From Thermoflexus hugenholtzii JAD2 (lineage in GTDB: Bacteria > Chloroflexota > Dehalococcoidia > UBA2979), in NCBI GenBank assembly GCA_945889565.1, contig CAMDBZ010000004.1:1-23618 (forward strand): DNA of 23,618 nt, given 5' to 3'. Every line of letters starts with the position of its first letter. The first letter of the stretch is position 1. A program made the position numbers and the translations under genes. Shown here piece by piece: positions 13,620-21,082 of the stretch. Below the pieces are notes generated by a model, which searched no databases, had not been told where the DNA came from, and worked only from the letters and a program-made list of their open reading frames with translations.

Positions 13620-15944
13620 GTGCCGCGGGGCCCTGGGGGCGGACCGGGTGCGCGCGCGCCGCGGCGGCGGCTCGCGGGGCTCGCGCTGGCGGGCGTGGTG
13701 TTCGCGCTGCTGCTGGTTGTGCTGTTCCCGTGGTACCCGAGCGGCACGGCGATCGGCGAGGGCGATCAGGCGCCGTTCGCGCTGATCGCGCCGCGCGATG
13801 TGTCGTTCGACTCGGACGTGCGCACGGCGCAGGCGCGCGCGGCGGCGGCGGCGGCGGTCACGGACGTGCTGGTGCTGGACCCGAGCGTGCGGGAGCGCCA
13901 GCTCGCGGAGCTCGATCTGCAGCTCGCGGGCATCGCGCGGGCGCGCGACGATGCGGCGCTCGCGGGGTCGGCGCGCGAGACGGCGATCCGCGCGACCGGG
14001 GGCACGCTGTTGTCGCCGCGTGCAGCGGCGACGCTGAGCGCGGCGAGCGCGGGGGAGTGGGAGCTCTTGTCGAGCGAGGCGCGCAGCGCGCGGGGTCGCA
14101 CGCTGTACGGGACGGTGCGCGAGGGCGAGCTGCCGGCGGCGCGGCAGCGCGCGGCGGGGCTGGTGACCGCGGCGCTGACGCCGGATCAACAGCAGGCCGT
14201 CGCGGACCTGATCGCGCCGCTGGTGGTGGCGACGCTCGTGGTCGATGGGGAGCGCACGACGGCGCTGCGCGACGAGGCGCGCCGCAACCAGTCGGCGGTG
14301 CGCGTGAGCCACGCGCGGGGCGAGCGACTGGCGTCGGCGGGGCAGTCGCTGACGGCGGCGGATGTGGAGCTGCTGGCCGCGGCGGGGCTGCGCACGGCGG
14401 GCCCGCGCGCGACGGATATCGTGGCGGGCGCGCTGATAGCGCTGCTGGTGGCGGGCGCGCTGGGCGCGTACGTGAACCTTGTCGCCCCGCCGTCGCTGGC
14501 GGGCGTGCGGCGGAACGGGCTGCTGGTGCTCTTGCTGGTGCTGCCGGCGCTGGCGGCGAAGGTCGCGCTGCCGCTGCTGCTGCCGGATCACGACCGGCAC
14601 TTCCTGGCGTACGCGCTGCCGCTGGCGGCCGCGCCGATGGCTGCGGCGGTGCTGCTGGAGCTGGGCACGGCGCTGGTGCTGGCGACGCTGTTGGCGGCGA
14701 TCGCCGGGTTCGTGGCGGTGGCGCTGCCGCTCGCGAACGCGGCGGGGGGCGGATCGCTGGAAGTGTCGCGGGTGTGGCTCGTGGTCCTCGCGTCGGCGAC
14801 GGCGGGGAGCTTCGCGGTCGCGCGGGCGGAGCGGCTGCATCGGTTCTTGCTGGCGGGTGCGCTGGCGGGGGCGGCGGGGGCGGCGTCGCTGCTGGCGATC
14901 TGGGCGGTCGATGCAGACCGGCGCGCGCTGGACCTCGTCTGGGGCGCGGGGGCCTCGGCGGCCGGGGGTGTGCTCGCGGCGGTGATCGCGGTGGGCAGCT
15001 TTGTGCTGTTCGCGCGGCCGTTCGGCATCGTGACGCGGGTGGAGCTGATGGAGCTGACGCAGCTCAGCCACCCGTTGCTGCGGCGCCTGCAGGACGAGGC
15101 GCCGGGGACGTTCCAGCACTCGATCATCGTCGGCAACCTGGCGGAGCGCGCGGCGGAGCGCATCGGCGCGAACGCGCTGCTGGTGCGCATCGGTGCGTAC
15201 TACCACGACATTGGCAAGCTGACGGCGCCGCCGTTCTTCATCGAGAACAGTGGCGAGGAGACGCCGCATCGTACGCTGGACCCGCAGCAGAGCGCGCGGG
15301 TGATCGTGCAGCACGTGACGCGTGGCGTGGAGATTGCGCGAGACGCGGGGCTGACGGAGGCGGTGGTGCAGTTCATCCCGCAGCATCACGGGACGCGGCT
15401 GGTGAGCTTCTTTTACCGCCGGGCGGCGGAGCTGGACCCGGATGTCGACCCGGTGTTGTTCCGCTACCCGGGGCCGCGGCCGCAATCGCGGGAGACGGCG
15501 CTGGTGATGCTCGCGGACAGCGCGGAGGCGACGGTGCGCGCGAGCCCGGACCGCTCGGCGGAGCGCATCCGCGCGCTTGTCGATGGGCTGATCCGCGAGC
15601 GGCTGGAGGAGGGGCAGTTCGACGAGTGCGACATCTCGTTGCGCGACCTGCGCGTGGTGGCGGAGTCCTACACGGCGACGCTGAACGCGGTGTACCACCC
15701 GCGGGTGCAGTACCCGGAGCCGACGGAGCGCGAGCTCGCGTCGCGGCGCGTGGAGCGGGTGCCCGAGCGGGGGGAGGAGCTGGCGGCACCGCTGGGTGCG
15801 GAGGCAGGTGCGGAGGCGGGTACAGCGGCAGGCCTGCGGTCGGGCGCGCGCGCGTTGCGTCGCGGGAGGACGCGCGCGCCGGCGAGCGAGGCGGTGGCGC
15901 GCGATGCGGCGACGGGCGAGGAGCTGTCGGAGGACACGCGCTAA
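13620..15944 (+). CDS. 7TM-HD phosphodiesterase, PgpH-like (cyclic di-AMP hydrolase candidate)
   Basis: A 774-residue multi-pass protein. One helix (about 17-38) is followed by an extracytoplasmic 7TMR-HDED-type region (about 40-255), a bundle of about seven helices (about 265-465), and a cytoplasmic HD domain (about 490-650) with H500 (TFQHS), H529-D530 (YYHDIGK), the QHHGT motif and a late Asp in MLADS. These are the metal ligands expected of an active HD phosphohydrolase. In Listeria PgpH this architecture degrades cyclic di-AMP. The last 70 residues are Ala/Arg/Glu-rich and probably disordered. Start is the GTG at 13620, with only a weak upstream ribosome binding site. PgpH genes are commonly followed by ybeY; here a repeat and purQ follow. 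Confidence 0.9.
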   Translation: MPRGPGGGPGARAPRRRLAGLALAGVVFALLLVVLFPWYPSGTAIGEGDQAPFALIAPRDVSFDSDVRTAQARAAAAAAVTDVLVLDPSVRERQLAELDLQLAGIARARDDAALAGSARETAIRATGGTLLSPRAAATLSAASAGEWELLSSEARSARGRTLYGTVREGELPAARQRAAGLVTAALTPDQQQAVADLIAPLVVATLVVDGERTTALRDEARRNQSAVRVSHARGERLASAGQSLTAADVELLAAAGLRTAGPRATDIVAGALIALLVAGALGAYVNLVAPPSLAGVRRNGLLVLLLVLPALAAKVALPLLLPDHDRHFLAYALPLAAAPMAAAVLLELGTALVLATLLAAIAGFVAVALPLANAAGGGSLEVSRVWLVVLASATAGSFAVARAERLHRFLLAGALAGAAGAASLLAIWAVDADRRALDLVWGAGASAAGGVLAAVIAVGSFVLFARPFGIVTRVELMELTQLSHPLLRRLQDEAPGTFQHSIIVGNLAERAAERIGANALLVRIGAYYHDIGKLTAPPFFIENSGEETPHRTLDPQQSARVIVQHVTRGVEIARDAGLTEAVVQFIPQHHGTRLVSFFYRRAAELDPDVDPVLFRYPGPRPQSRETALVMLADSAEATVRASPDRSAERIRALVDGLIRERLEEGQFDECDISLRDLRVVAESYTATLNAVYHPRVQYPEPTERELASRRVERVPERGEELAAPLGAEAGAEAGTAAGLRSGARALRRGRTRAPASEAVARDAATGEELSEDTR

Positions 15945-15947
15945 GAA

Positions 15948-15994
15948 CCCTCACTCCCCGGCCCCCTCTCCCCGCGAAGCGGGGCGAGGGGGAG
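15948..15994. repeat. REP-like palindromic repeat, copy 1 (intergenic)
   Basis: A 47-base element, CCCTCACTCCCCGG at its left end and GGGGCGAGGGGGAG at its right end, immediately after the stop of the HD-phosphodiesterase gene. Its inner part can fold: 15962-15975 pairs with 15979-15992 around a GAA loop, with one mismatch (13 of 14 pairs). A copy in the same orientation lies inside purL at 19562-19606. It may double as a transcription terminator or RNA stability element. Confidence 0.75.
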
Positions 15995-16049
15995 TCGGCC
16001 GGATGAATCTCTCGGTGCGGCGACTCGATGCGCTTGAGAGCCGCGGCCG

Positions 16050-16055
16050 TAGACT
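16050..16055 (+). promoter_or_regulatory. Candidate -10 element for purQ
   Basis: TAGACT lies 29 bases before the purQ start, after the palindromic repeat. No clear -35 partner at 16-18 bases. Confidence 0.35.
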
Positions 16056-16084
16056 GAGCATCGGGGAGTGGGCGGAGGCTGGGG

Positions 16085-16783
16085 ATGCGGGCTGCGGTGG
16101 TGGTGTTTCCGGGGACGTGGAGCGATCGCGACTGCATGTACGCGCTCGGGCGGGTGGGTATGGAGGCGCGGCGGGTGTGGCATCGCGAGACGCCGGCGTT
16201 CGCGCGGGACGAGCTGGTGGTGCTGCCGGGCGGCTTCTCCTACGGGGACTACCTGCGCTGCGGGGCGATCGCGCGGTTCTCGCCGGTGATGCAGTCCGTG
16301 CGCGCGCACGCGGAGGCGGGCGGGCTCGTCATCGGCATCTGTAACGGCTTCCAGATCCTGTGCGAGGCGGGGCTGCTGCCCGGCGCGCTGATGCGCAACG
16401 CCTCGTTGCAGTTCCGCTGCGCGCCGACGCTGCTGGTGGCGGCGGAGCACGCGTCGGCGTTCACGCGCAGTATCGCGCCGGGGCGCGTGCTGGCCGTGCC
16501 GATCTCGCACGGCGAAGGCAACTACTACGCGGACACGGCCGCGCTCGACGGGCTCGAGCGCGACGGGCGAGTGGCGTTTCGCTACTGCGACGCCGAGGGC
16601 CGCGCGACGGCTGAGGCGAACCCCAACGGGTCGCTGCGCAACATCGCGGGCGTGCTGTCGGCGGGGCGGAACGTGCTCGGCATGATGCCGCACCCCGAGC
16701 GCGCGTGCGACGCGCTGCTTGGCGGCGAGGACGGTAACGCGATCTGGGAGTCGGTGCTCGCGGGCGTCGGCGCGCCCGCGTGA
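16085..16783 (+). CDS. purQ: Phosphoribosylformylglycinamidine synthase, glutaminase subunit
   Basis: A 232-residue class I glutamine amidotransferase. It starts RAAVVVFPGTWSDRDCMYAL, the PurQ N-terminal pattern, and has the oxyanion segment LPGGFSYGDYLRCGAIAR, nucleophile C86 in GICNGFQIL, and the His/Glu pair H203 and E205 in MMPHPER. It supplies ammonia to PurL for conversion of FGAR to FGAM. GGAGG at 16074-16078 precedes the ATG by six bases. It is not next to purS or purL: a DUF4389 gene lies between it and purL. The third subunit, PurS, is not found in the window. Confidence 0.95.
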   Translation: MRAAVVVFPGTWSDRDCMYALGRVGMEARRVWHRETPAFARDELVVLPGGFSYGDYLRCGAIARFSPVMQSVRAHAEAGGLVIGICNGFQILCEAGLLPGALMRNASLQFRCAPTLLVAAEHASAFTRSIAPGRVLAVPISHGEGNYYADTAALDGLERDGRVAFRYCDAEGRATAEANPNGSLRNIAGVLSAGRNVLGMMPHPERACDALLGGEDGNAIWESVLAGVGAPA

Positions 16784-16812
16784 GCGTTCACGAGGCGGGT
16801 ACGCTGACCTGC

Positions 16813-16818
16813 TAAGCT
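16813..16818 (+). promoter_or_regulatory. Candidate -10 element for the DUF4389 gene
   Basis: TAAGCT lies 25 bases before the start codon and resembles other -10 hexamers in this window. The upstream -35 region is not convincing. Confidence 0.3.
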
Positions 16819-16843
16819 CAGCCCGCTGGCATGGAGGACATCG

Positions 16844-17470
16844 ATGGCTACCTCGACTGCGCCGTTCCCACTGACCTTCGATGTGGAGTACCCACCGCAG
16901 CGTGACCGGGTGGCAGTGCTGCTGCGGCTGTTCATGCTGATCCCGATCGTCGCGCTGTTGGCGCTGCTCGATCCGGGGAGCCTCGTGTCCGATGCGGACG
17001 ACGGCAGTTCCGGCCTCGCGCTCGCGGGCGGGGTGGTGTTCGCTCCGCTCGTGCTGATGCTGCTGTTCCGGCAGAAGTACCCGCGCTGGTGGTACGACTG
17101 GAACCTGCAGCTCAGCCGCTTCGCCTCGCGGGTGGGCGCCTACGCGCTGCTGCTGCGCGACGAGTACCCCTCGACGGACGAGGAGCAGGCGGTGCACCTC
17201 GACTTCGCCTACCCGGACGCGGCGCAGCTGAACCGCTGGCTGCCGCTCGTGAAGTGGCTGCTGGCGATCCCGCATTTCATCGTCCTGTTCGTCCTGTTCG
17301 TCGCGGTGGTGCTGGTGACGTTCGTGTCGTGGATCGCGATCCTCGTGACTGGCACGCACCCACGCGGACTGTTCGACTTCGTGGTCGGCGTGGGGCGGTG
17401 GGCGCTGCGCGTGCAGGCGTACGCGATCCTGCTCGTGACGGACCGTTACCCGCCGTTTTCCCTGAAGTAG
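16844..17470 (+). CDS. DUF4389 membrane protein with two related halves
   Basis: A 208-residue protein with about four transmembrane helices (about 24-43, 60-76, 134-152 and 153-168) and Trp/Tyr-rich loops. The segments KYPRWWYDWNLQLSRFASRVGAYALLLRDEYPS and THPRGLFDFVVGVGRWALRVQAYAILLVTDRYPP align with each other (shown here only by their common ends: a Pro-Arg, an aromatic, R-V-x-A-Y-A-x-L-L and Y-P), so the protein is an internal duplication as seen in DUF4389 proteins. Function is unknown. GGAGG at 16833-16837 is six bases before the ATG. It sits between purQ and purL on the same strand, an unusual place for a membrane protein; nothing ties it to purine synthesis. Confidence 0.8.
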   Translation: MATSTAPFPLTFDVEYPPQRDRVAVLLRLFMLIPIVALLALLDPGSLVSDADDGSSGLALAGGVVFAPLVLMLLFRQKYPRWWYDWNLQLSRFASRVGAYALLLRDEYPSTDEEQAVHLDFAYPDAAQLNRWLPLVKWLLAIPHFIVLFVLFVAVVLVTFVSWIAILVTGTHPRGLFDFVVGVGRWALRVQAYAILLVTDRYPPFSLK

Positions 17471-17511
17471 CGGCGTAACGCGCCGCGCTCCCCCCTCGGC
17501 GCGCGCGCTGC

Positions 17512-17517
17512 TAGGCT
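17512..17517 (+). promoter_or_regulatory. Candidate -10 element for purL
   Basis: TAGGCT, identical to the hexamer before purM, lies 49 bases before the purL start. The region 17 bases further up is C-rich with no -35 match. Confidence 0.3.
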
Positions 17518-17566
17518 GTGCCCCGTCGAGGGCGCACCGAGGGTCCGCGCGGGGGAGTGCACGCCT

Positions 17567-19861
17567 GTGCCGGTGGACGACCGCACGCTCGCCGAGATCG
17601 CGCTGTCGCGCGCGGAGTATGAGCGGCTGGTCGCGATGATCGAGCGCGAGCCGAGCGACGTCGAGCTGGGCATGGCGGCGGCGCTGTGGTCGGAGCACTG
17701 CGGGTACAAGCACACGCGGCCGCTGTTCCGCCACTTCCCGACGACCGGGCCGCGCGTGCTCACGGAGGCGGGCAAGGAGAACGCGGGGGCGATCGACCTC
17801 GGCGACGGCTGGTGCGCGGTCTTCAAGATGGAGTCGCATAACCACCCGTCGGCGATTGAGCCGTACGAGGGCGCGGCGACCGGCGTCGGCGGCATCCTGC
17901 GCGACATCTTCGCGATGGGGATGCGGCCGATCGCGCTGCTCGACTCGCTGCGCTTCGGGCCGCTCGACGACGCGCACAACCGCCACCTGTTCGCAGGGGT
18001 GGTCGCGGGCATCGGCGGGTACGGCAACTGCGTCGGCGTGCCGACGGTGGGGGGCGAGGTGCAGTGCGCGCCGGAGTACAGCGGCAACCCGCTGGTGAAC
18101 GCGATGTGCGTGGGCGTGGGCCGCATCGAGCACCTGCTCTCGGCGACGGCGCGCGGCGTCGGCAACCCGCTGGTGCTGGTGGGCGCGGACACGGGGCGCG
18201 ACGGCATCCACGGCGCGACGTTCGCGTCGGTGGAGCTCGACGCGGCGTCGGCGGAGCGGCGGCCTGCGGTGCAGGTCGGCAACCCGTTCATGGAGAAGCT
18301 GCTGCTGGAGGCGTGCGTCGAGCTCGCCGAGCAGCACGGCGACTGGATCGAGGGGCTGCAGGACCTCGGTGCGGCGGGGCTCACGTCGAGCGCGGTGGAG
18401 GCGGCGGCGCGCGCCGGCACGGGCATCGACATCGACGTGGCGACGGTGCCGCGGCGCGAGGCGCACATGACGGCGTACGACGTGATGCTGTCGGAGTCGC
18501 AGGAGCGGATGCTCGTGATCCCGAAGCGCGCGCACCTCGACGAGGTGCTGGCGCTGTTCCGGCGCTGGGAGCTGCACGCGGACGTCGTGGGCGTGGTGAC
18601 GGACGACGGCATGGCGACGGTGCGCGACGGCGACGTAGTGGTGGCGCGCATCCCGATCGCGGTGCTCGAGGATCCGCCGCAGTACGAGCTGGTCACGCGG
18701 CGGCCGGCGGGGCTCGACGCACGGCAGGCGGCGGACCTCGATGCGCGGCCGGACCTCGATCCGGCGCGCGCGACGGCGGCGCTGCTCGAGCTGCTGGGGT
18801 CGGAGAACATCGCGAGCCGGCGCTGGATCTATCGGCAGTACGACCACCAGGTGTTGAACCAGACGGTGGTGCGGCCGGGCGGCGACGCTGCGGTGCTGTG
18901 GGTGCAGGGCACGACGAAGGGGCTCGCGGTCGCGACGGACTGCAACGGGCGGCTGGTGAGCCTGGACCCGCGCGTCGGCGCGCAGATCGCGGTGGCCGAG
19001 GCCGCGCGCAACGTGGTGGCGACGGGTGCGACGCCGGTGGCGGTGACCGACTGCCTGAACTTCGGCAACCCGGAGCGGCCCGAGGTGGCGTACGAGATCG
19101 AGCAGGCCGTGCTCGGGCTCGCTGAGGCGTGCCGCGCGCTCGGCACGCCGGTCGTGTCGGGCAACGCTTCGCTCTACAACGAGACGCCGGACTCGGCGGT
19201 GCTGCCGACGCCGGCGGTGGGCATGCTCGGCGTGATGGACGACGTGGCGCGCGCGCTGACGATCGCGCCGCACGAGGGGGACACGCTCGTGCTGCTCGGC
19301 GCGCCGCTCGCGCAGCCCGCGTCGACGCTCGCGGGCAGCGAGTACCAGTGGCGCACGCAGGGCGTGGCTTCGGGCCGTCCGCACATCGACCTCGCGCACG
19401 AGGCGCGGGTGCAGCGGCTGGTGCTGGACGCGCACGCGGGCGGGCTGCTGGCGGCGGCGCACGACCTGGCGGACGGCGGGCTGGCGGTGGCGGCGGCGGA
19501 GATGTGCCTGGCGGGGGACGTGGGGCTGGAGGCAACCCTCACGGCTCAGGCGTCGCCGGCGCCCTCACCCCCCGGCCCCCTCTCCCCGGGGCGGGGCGAG
19601 GGGGAGACGGAGAGAGCCGAGACGGGCCGGCTCGACGCGGCGCTGTTTGGCGAGGCGCAGTCGCGGTTCCTTGTGGCGGTGCGCGAGGAGGGGGCGCTCG
19701 CGGCGCTGGGTGCGCTCGCGGCGGCGGCAGGGGTCGAATGCATCGAGCTGGGGCGCTGCGCGGGCGAGCGCTTCCGGCTCGGCCCGGTCGACGCGAGCCT
19801 CGAGGCGCTACGCGCGCAGTACGAGGGCGGGTTGGAGCGGGCGCTGGGCGGCGAGGGATAG
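17567..19861 (+). CDS. purL: Phosphoribosylformylglycinamidine synthase, large subunit (small-type PurL)
   Basis: A 764-residue PurL of the multi-subunit type, which needs PurQ and PurS. It converts FGAR, ATP and ammonia to FGAM. Visible motifs are WSEHCGYKHT (41-50), the ESHNHPSAIEPYEGAATGVGG segment in two overlapping parts (ESHNHPSAIEPY and EGAATGVGG), PTVGGEV, DLGAAGLTSS, then in the second half TDCLNFGNPE, SGNASLYNE and DLADGGLAVAAAE. The two halves are repeated PurM-like folds. Start is the GTG at 17567, with GGGGGAG at 17551-17557. Between GDVGLEA and LFGEAQSRFLVAV, where homologues have a short loop, there is an insertion of roughly 25 Pro/Gly/Glu-rich residues encoded by a palindromic repeat (19562-19606). 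The frame is kept, so the enzyme is probably functional. Confidence 0.95.
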   Translation: MPVDDRTLAEIALSRAEYERLVAMIEREPSDVELGMAAALWSEHCGYKHTRPLFRHFPTTGPRVLTEAGKENAGAIDLGDGWCAVFKMESHNHPSAIEPYEGAATGVGGILRDIFAMGMRPIALLDSLRFGPLDDAHNRHLFAGVVAGIGGYGNCVGVPTVGGEVQCAPEYSGNPLVNAMCVGVGRIEHLLSATARGVGNPLVLVGADTGRDGIHGATFASVELDAASAERRPAVQVGNPFMEKLLLEACVELAEQHGDWIEGLQDLGAAGLTSSAVEAAARAGTGIDIDVATVPRREAHMTAYDVMLSESQERMLVIPKRAHLDEVLALFRRWELHADVVGVVTDDGMATVRDGDVVVARIPIAVLEDPPQYELVTRRPAGLDARQAADLDARPDLDPARATAALLELLGSENIASRRWIYRQYDHQVLNQTVVRPGGDAAVLWVQGTTKGLAVATDCNGRLVSLDPRVGAQIAVAEAARNVVATGATPVAVTDCLNFGNPERPEVAYEIEQAVLGLAEACRALGTPVVSGNASLYNETPDSAVLPTPAVGMLGVMDDVARALTIAPHEGDTLVLLGAPLAQPASTLAGSEYQWRTQGVASGRPHIDLAHEARVQRLVLDAHAGGLLAAAHDLADGGLAVAAAEMCLAGDVGLEATLTAQASPAPSPPGPLSPGRGEGETERAETGRLDAALFGEAQSRFLVAVREEGALAALGALAAAAGVECIELGRCAGERFRLGPVDASLEALRAQYEGGLERALGGEG
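19562..19606. repeat. REP-like palindromic repeat, copy 2 (in frame inside purL)
   Basis: A 45-base element nearly identical to 15948-15994: the left arm differs by one base, the right arm (GGGGCGAGGGGGAG) is identical, and the loop is two bases shorter. It encodes PurL residues about 666-680 (S-P-P-G-P-L-S-P-G-R-G-E-G-E). A partial match, AACCCTCAC, lies just upstream at 19534-19542 and equals the left border of copy 1 (15946-15954). Confidence 0.8.
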
Positions 19862-19872
19862 GCGGGGGGCTC

Positions 19873-20811
19873 TTGCGCGCGATCAGGCGTCCGCGGTGGC
19901 TACGACTCCCGCCACTGCGCGCCGCGCTGCGCGCTCGCCCGGTGCGCGTAGCTGCGCTCACTGCAGCCGTGCTGCTGACCGTCGTCCTCTTCTTGCTTGC
20001 CGTCTCGCTGATCCCCCGGTGGCAGGTGCCGTCTGATTCGGGGCTCACGCCGAAAGATCGCTTCGACATCGAGAACGATGCGCGCGTCACCGTGGCGCAG
20101 ATCGGCGGGGGCCTCGCGCTGCTCGTCGCGCTGTACTTCACGTGGCGCCGCGTCGGAGCGGCAGAGAAAGGCGTACGGCTCGCTGAGCAAGGGCAGATCA
20201 CCGAGCGTTTCACGCGGGCGATCGAGCAGCTGGGGAGCAGCGAGCTCGCGATCCGGCTGGGCGGCATCTATGCGCTCGAGCGCATCGCTCGCGACTCGGA
20301 GCGCGACCACTGGCCGATCATGGAGGTGCTGACGTCGTTTGTGCGCCAGAAAGCTCCATGGAGCGAGGAGGCGGCGATGTATGAGGATGAGAATACCCCG
20401 CTGCCATCAACTAGGGCGGACGTCCAGGCGGTTCTCACAGTGATTGGGCGTCGGGAACGGAGTGCTGCGCGCGAAAGCGGTCGCGTCCTCGACCTACGCT
20501 GGTGCGACCTTCGAGGTGCCGACCTGACTGGGGCGCACCTGGAGGGAGCAAGCCTGGAATCGGCGCATCTGGAGTGGGCATACTTAGGCGAGGCGCACCT
20601 ACGGGGCGCGAACCTCTACGGGGCAGAACTGGCACGGACTCATCTCGAAGGGGCAGACCTCTCCCACGCGAACCTTCTGGGGGATCCCGGAATGGAGGGG
20701 GCGGAGCGGTCGGCCGCTATCGCGCTTGCGAAGCGACAGCTCGCCATAGCGATCACCGACGACTCCACTCTGCTCCCCGAGGACATCGAGTGGCTCAGAA
20801 CAATAGTTTGA
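19873..20811 (+). CDS. Membrane-anchored pentapeptide-repeat protein
   Basis: About 312 residues from a TTG at 19873, which sits 11 bases after the purL stop behind a G-rich stretch; the exact start is uncertain. The N-terminus is strongly basic (R-A-I-R-R-P-R-W), then one helix (about 30-53), a loop and a second hydrophobic segment (about 78-92, IGGGLALLVALYFTW). A conserved-looking helical region (FTRAIEQLGSSELAIRLGGI, then YALERIARDSERDHWPIMEV) precedes the pentapeptide repeats (codons about 20502-20670), with A-D-L-x-G/A-x-x-L units such as CDLRGADLTGAHLEGASLES. Such repeats fold as a right-handed beta-helix. This membrane architecture is widespread in actinobacteria and cyanobacteria, with unknown function. 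Codon use is more AT-rich than in purL, especially around 20370-20460, which suggests a different history. Confidence 0.75.
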   Translation: MRAIRRPRWLRLPPLRAALRARPVRVAALTAAVLLTVVLFLLAVSLIPRWQVPSDSGLTPKDRFDIENDARVTVAQIGGGLALLVALYFTWRRVGAAEKGVRLAEQGQITERFTRAIEQLGSSELAIRLGGIYALERIARDSERDHWPIMEVLTSFVRQKAPWSEEAAMYEDENTPLPSTRADVQAVLTVIGRRERSAARESGRVLDLRWCDLRGADLTGAHLEGASLESAHLEWAYLGEAHLRGANLYGAELARTHLEGADLSHANLLGDPGMEGAERSAAIALAKRQLAIAITDDSTLLPEDIEWLRTIV

Positions 20812-20837
20812 CTCGGGCCGCACGGGCGTTCTAACAT
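20808..20837 (+). promoter_or_regulatory. Sigma70-like promoter for rplI-dnaB
   Basis: TTGACT (20808-20813), an 18-base spacer and TAACAT (20832-20837). The -35 box overlaps the TGA stop of the pentapeptide gene. A start site near 20844 would leave a leader of about 240 bases before rplI, in which no gene or recognised riboswitch is seen. Confidence 0.6.
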
Positions 20838-20929
20838 GCTCGGGCATCGCCCGTGGGGCGGGGCAGGTGGTGGCCGGTGCGTTGCGCGGGTTCTGGCGGG
20901 TGGGTACGCTGTGGCCTCGTTCTAGAGAG

Positions 20930-21007
20930 CGGTCCACAGGGCATCCACGGGCGTGGACACTCCCGCCGTTGTAGGCGTGGGGCGGTTGCGGACAACCGTG
21001 GGGACAA
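20930..21007. promoter_or_regulatory. Cluster of DnaA-box-like motifs in the rplI-dnaB leader
   Basis: Measured against TTGTCCACA, the form typical of high-GC genomes: minus-strand TTGTCCGCA (20995-20987) and TTGTCCCCA (21007-20999) each match 8 of 9, twelve bases apart. Minus-strand GTGTCCACG (20960-20952) and plus-strand CGGTCCACA (20930-20938) match 7 of 9; GCATCCACG (20941-20949) matches 6 of 9. TCCACG-GG-CGTGGA (20944-20957) is a perfect palindrome. The neighbouring genes are rplI, dnaB and a DnaD-like gene. There is no AT-rich unwinding region, so this may be a DnaA-responsive control site rather than an origin, or chance. Confidence 0.4.
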
Positions 21008-21082
21008 GCGCGCGGCCGGTCGGGTCTGCTCCCGCAATATGGGCGGCGTCCCGGTTCCGACACGCCGAGAGGGTCATCCGTC

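Noticed and set aside
12828..15698. Long minus-strand open frame (about 950 codons) opposite rpsU, yqeY and the HD phosphodiesterase
   Set aside because: Same compositional artefact; the opposite strand encodes proteins with intact motifs in codon-biased frames.
15941..19462. Very long minus-strand open frame (over 1,100 codons) opposite purQ, DUF4389 and purL
   Set aside because: It is Arg/His/Ala-rich, crosses three well-identified plus-strand genes and matches no family. Long antisense frames are expected at this GC content.
19129..19872. Upstream extension of the pentapeptide protein frame through purL
   Set aside because: The extension is the Ala/Arg/Gly-rich shadow of purL in another frame; the recognisable protein begins near 19873.
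20840..21082. Complete chromosomal origin of replication
   Set aside because: DnaA-box-like motifs are present but there is no AT-rich unwinding element and no dnaA/dnaN in view, so only a candidate regulatory cluster is reported.
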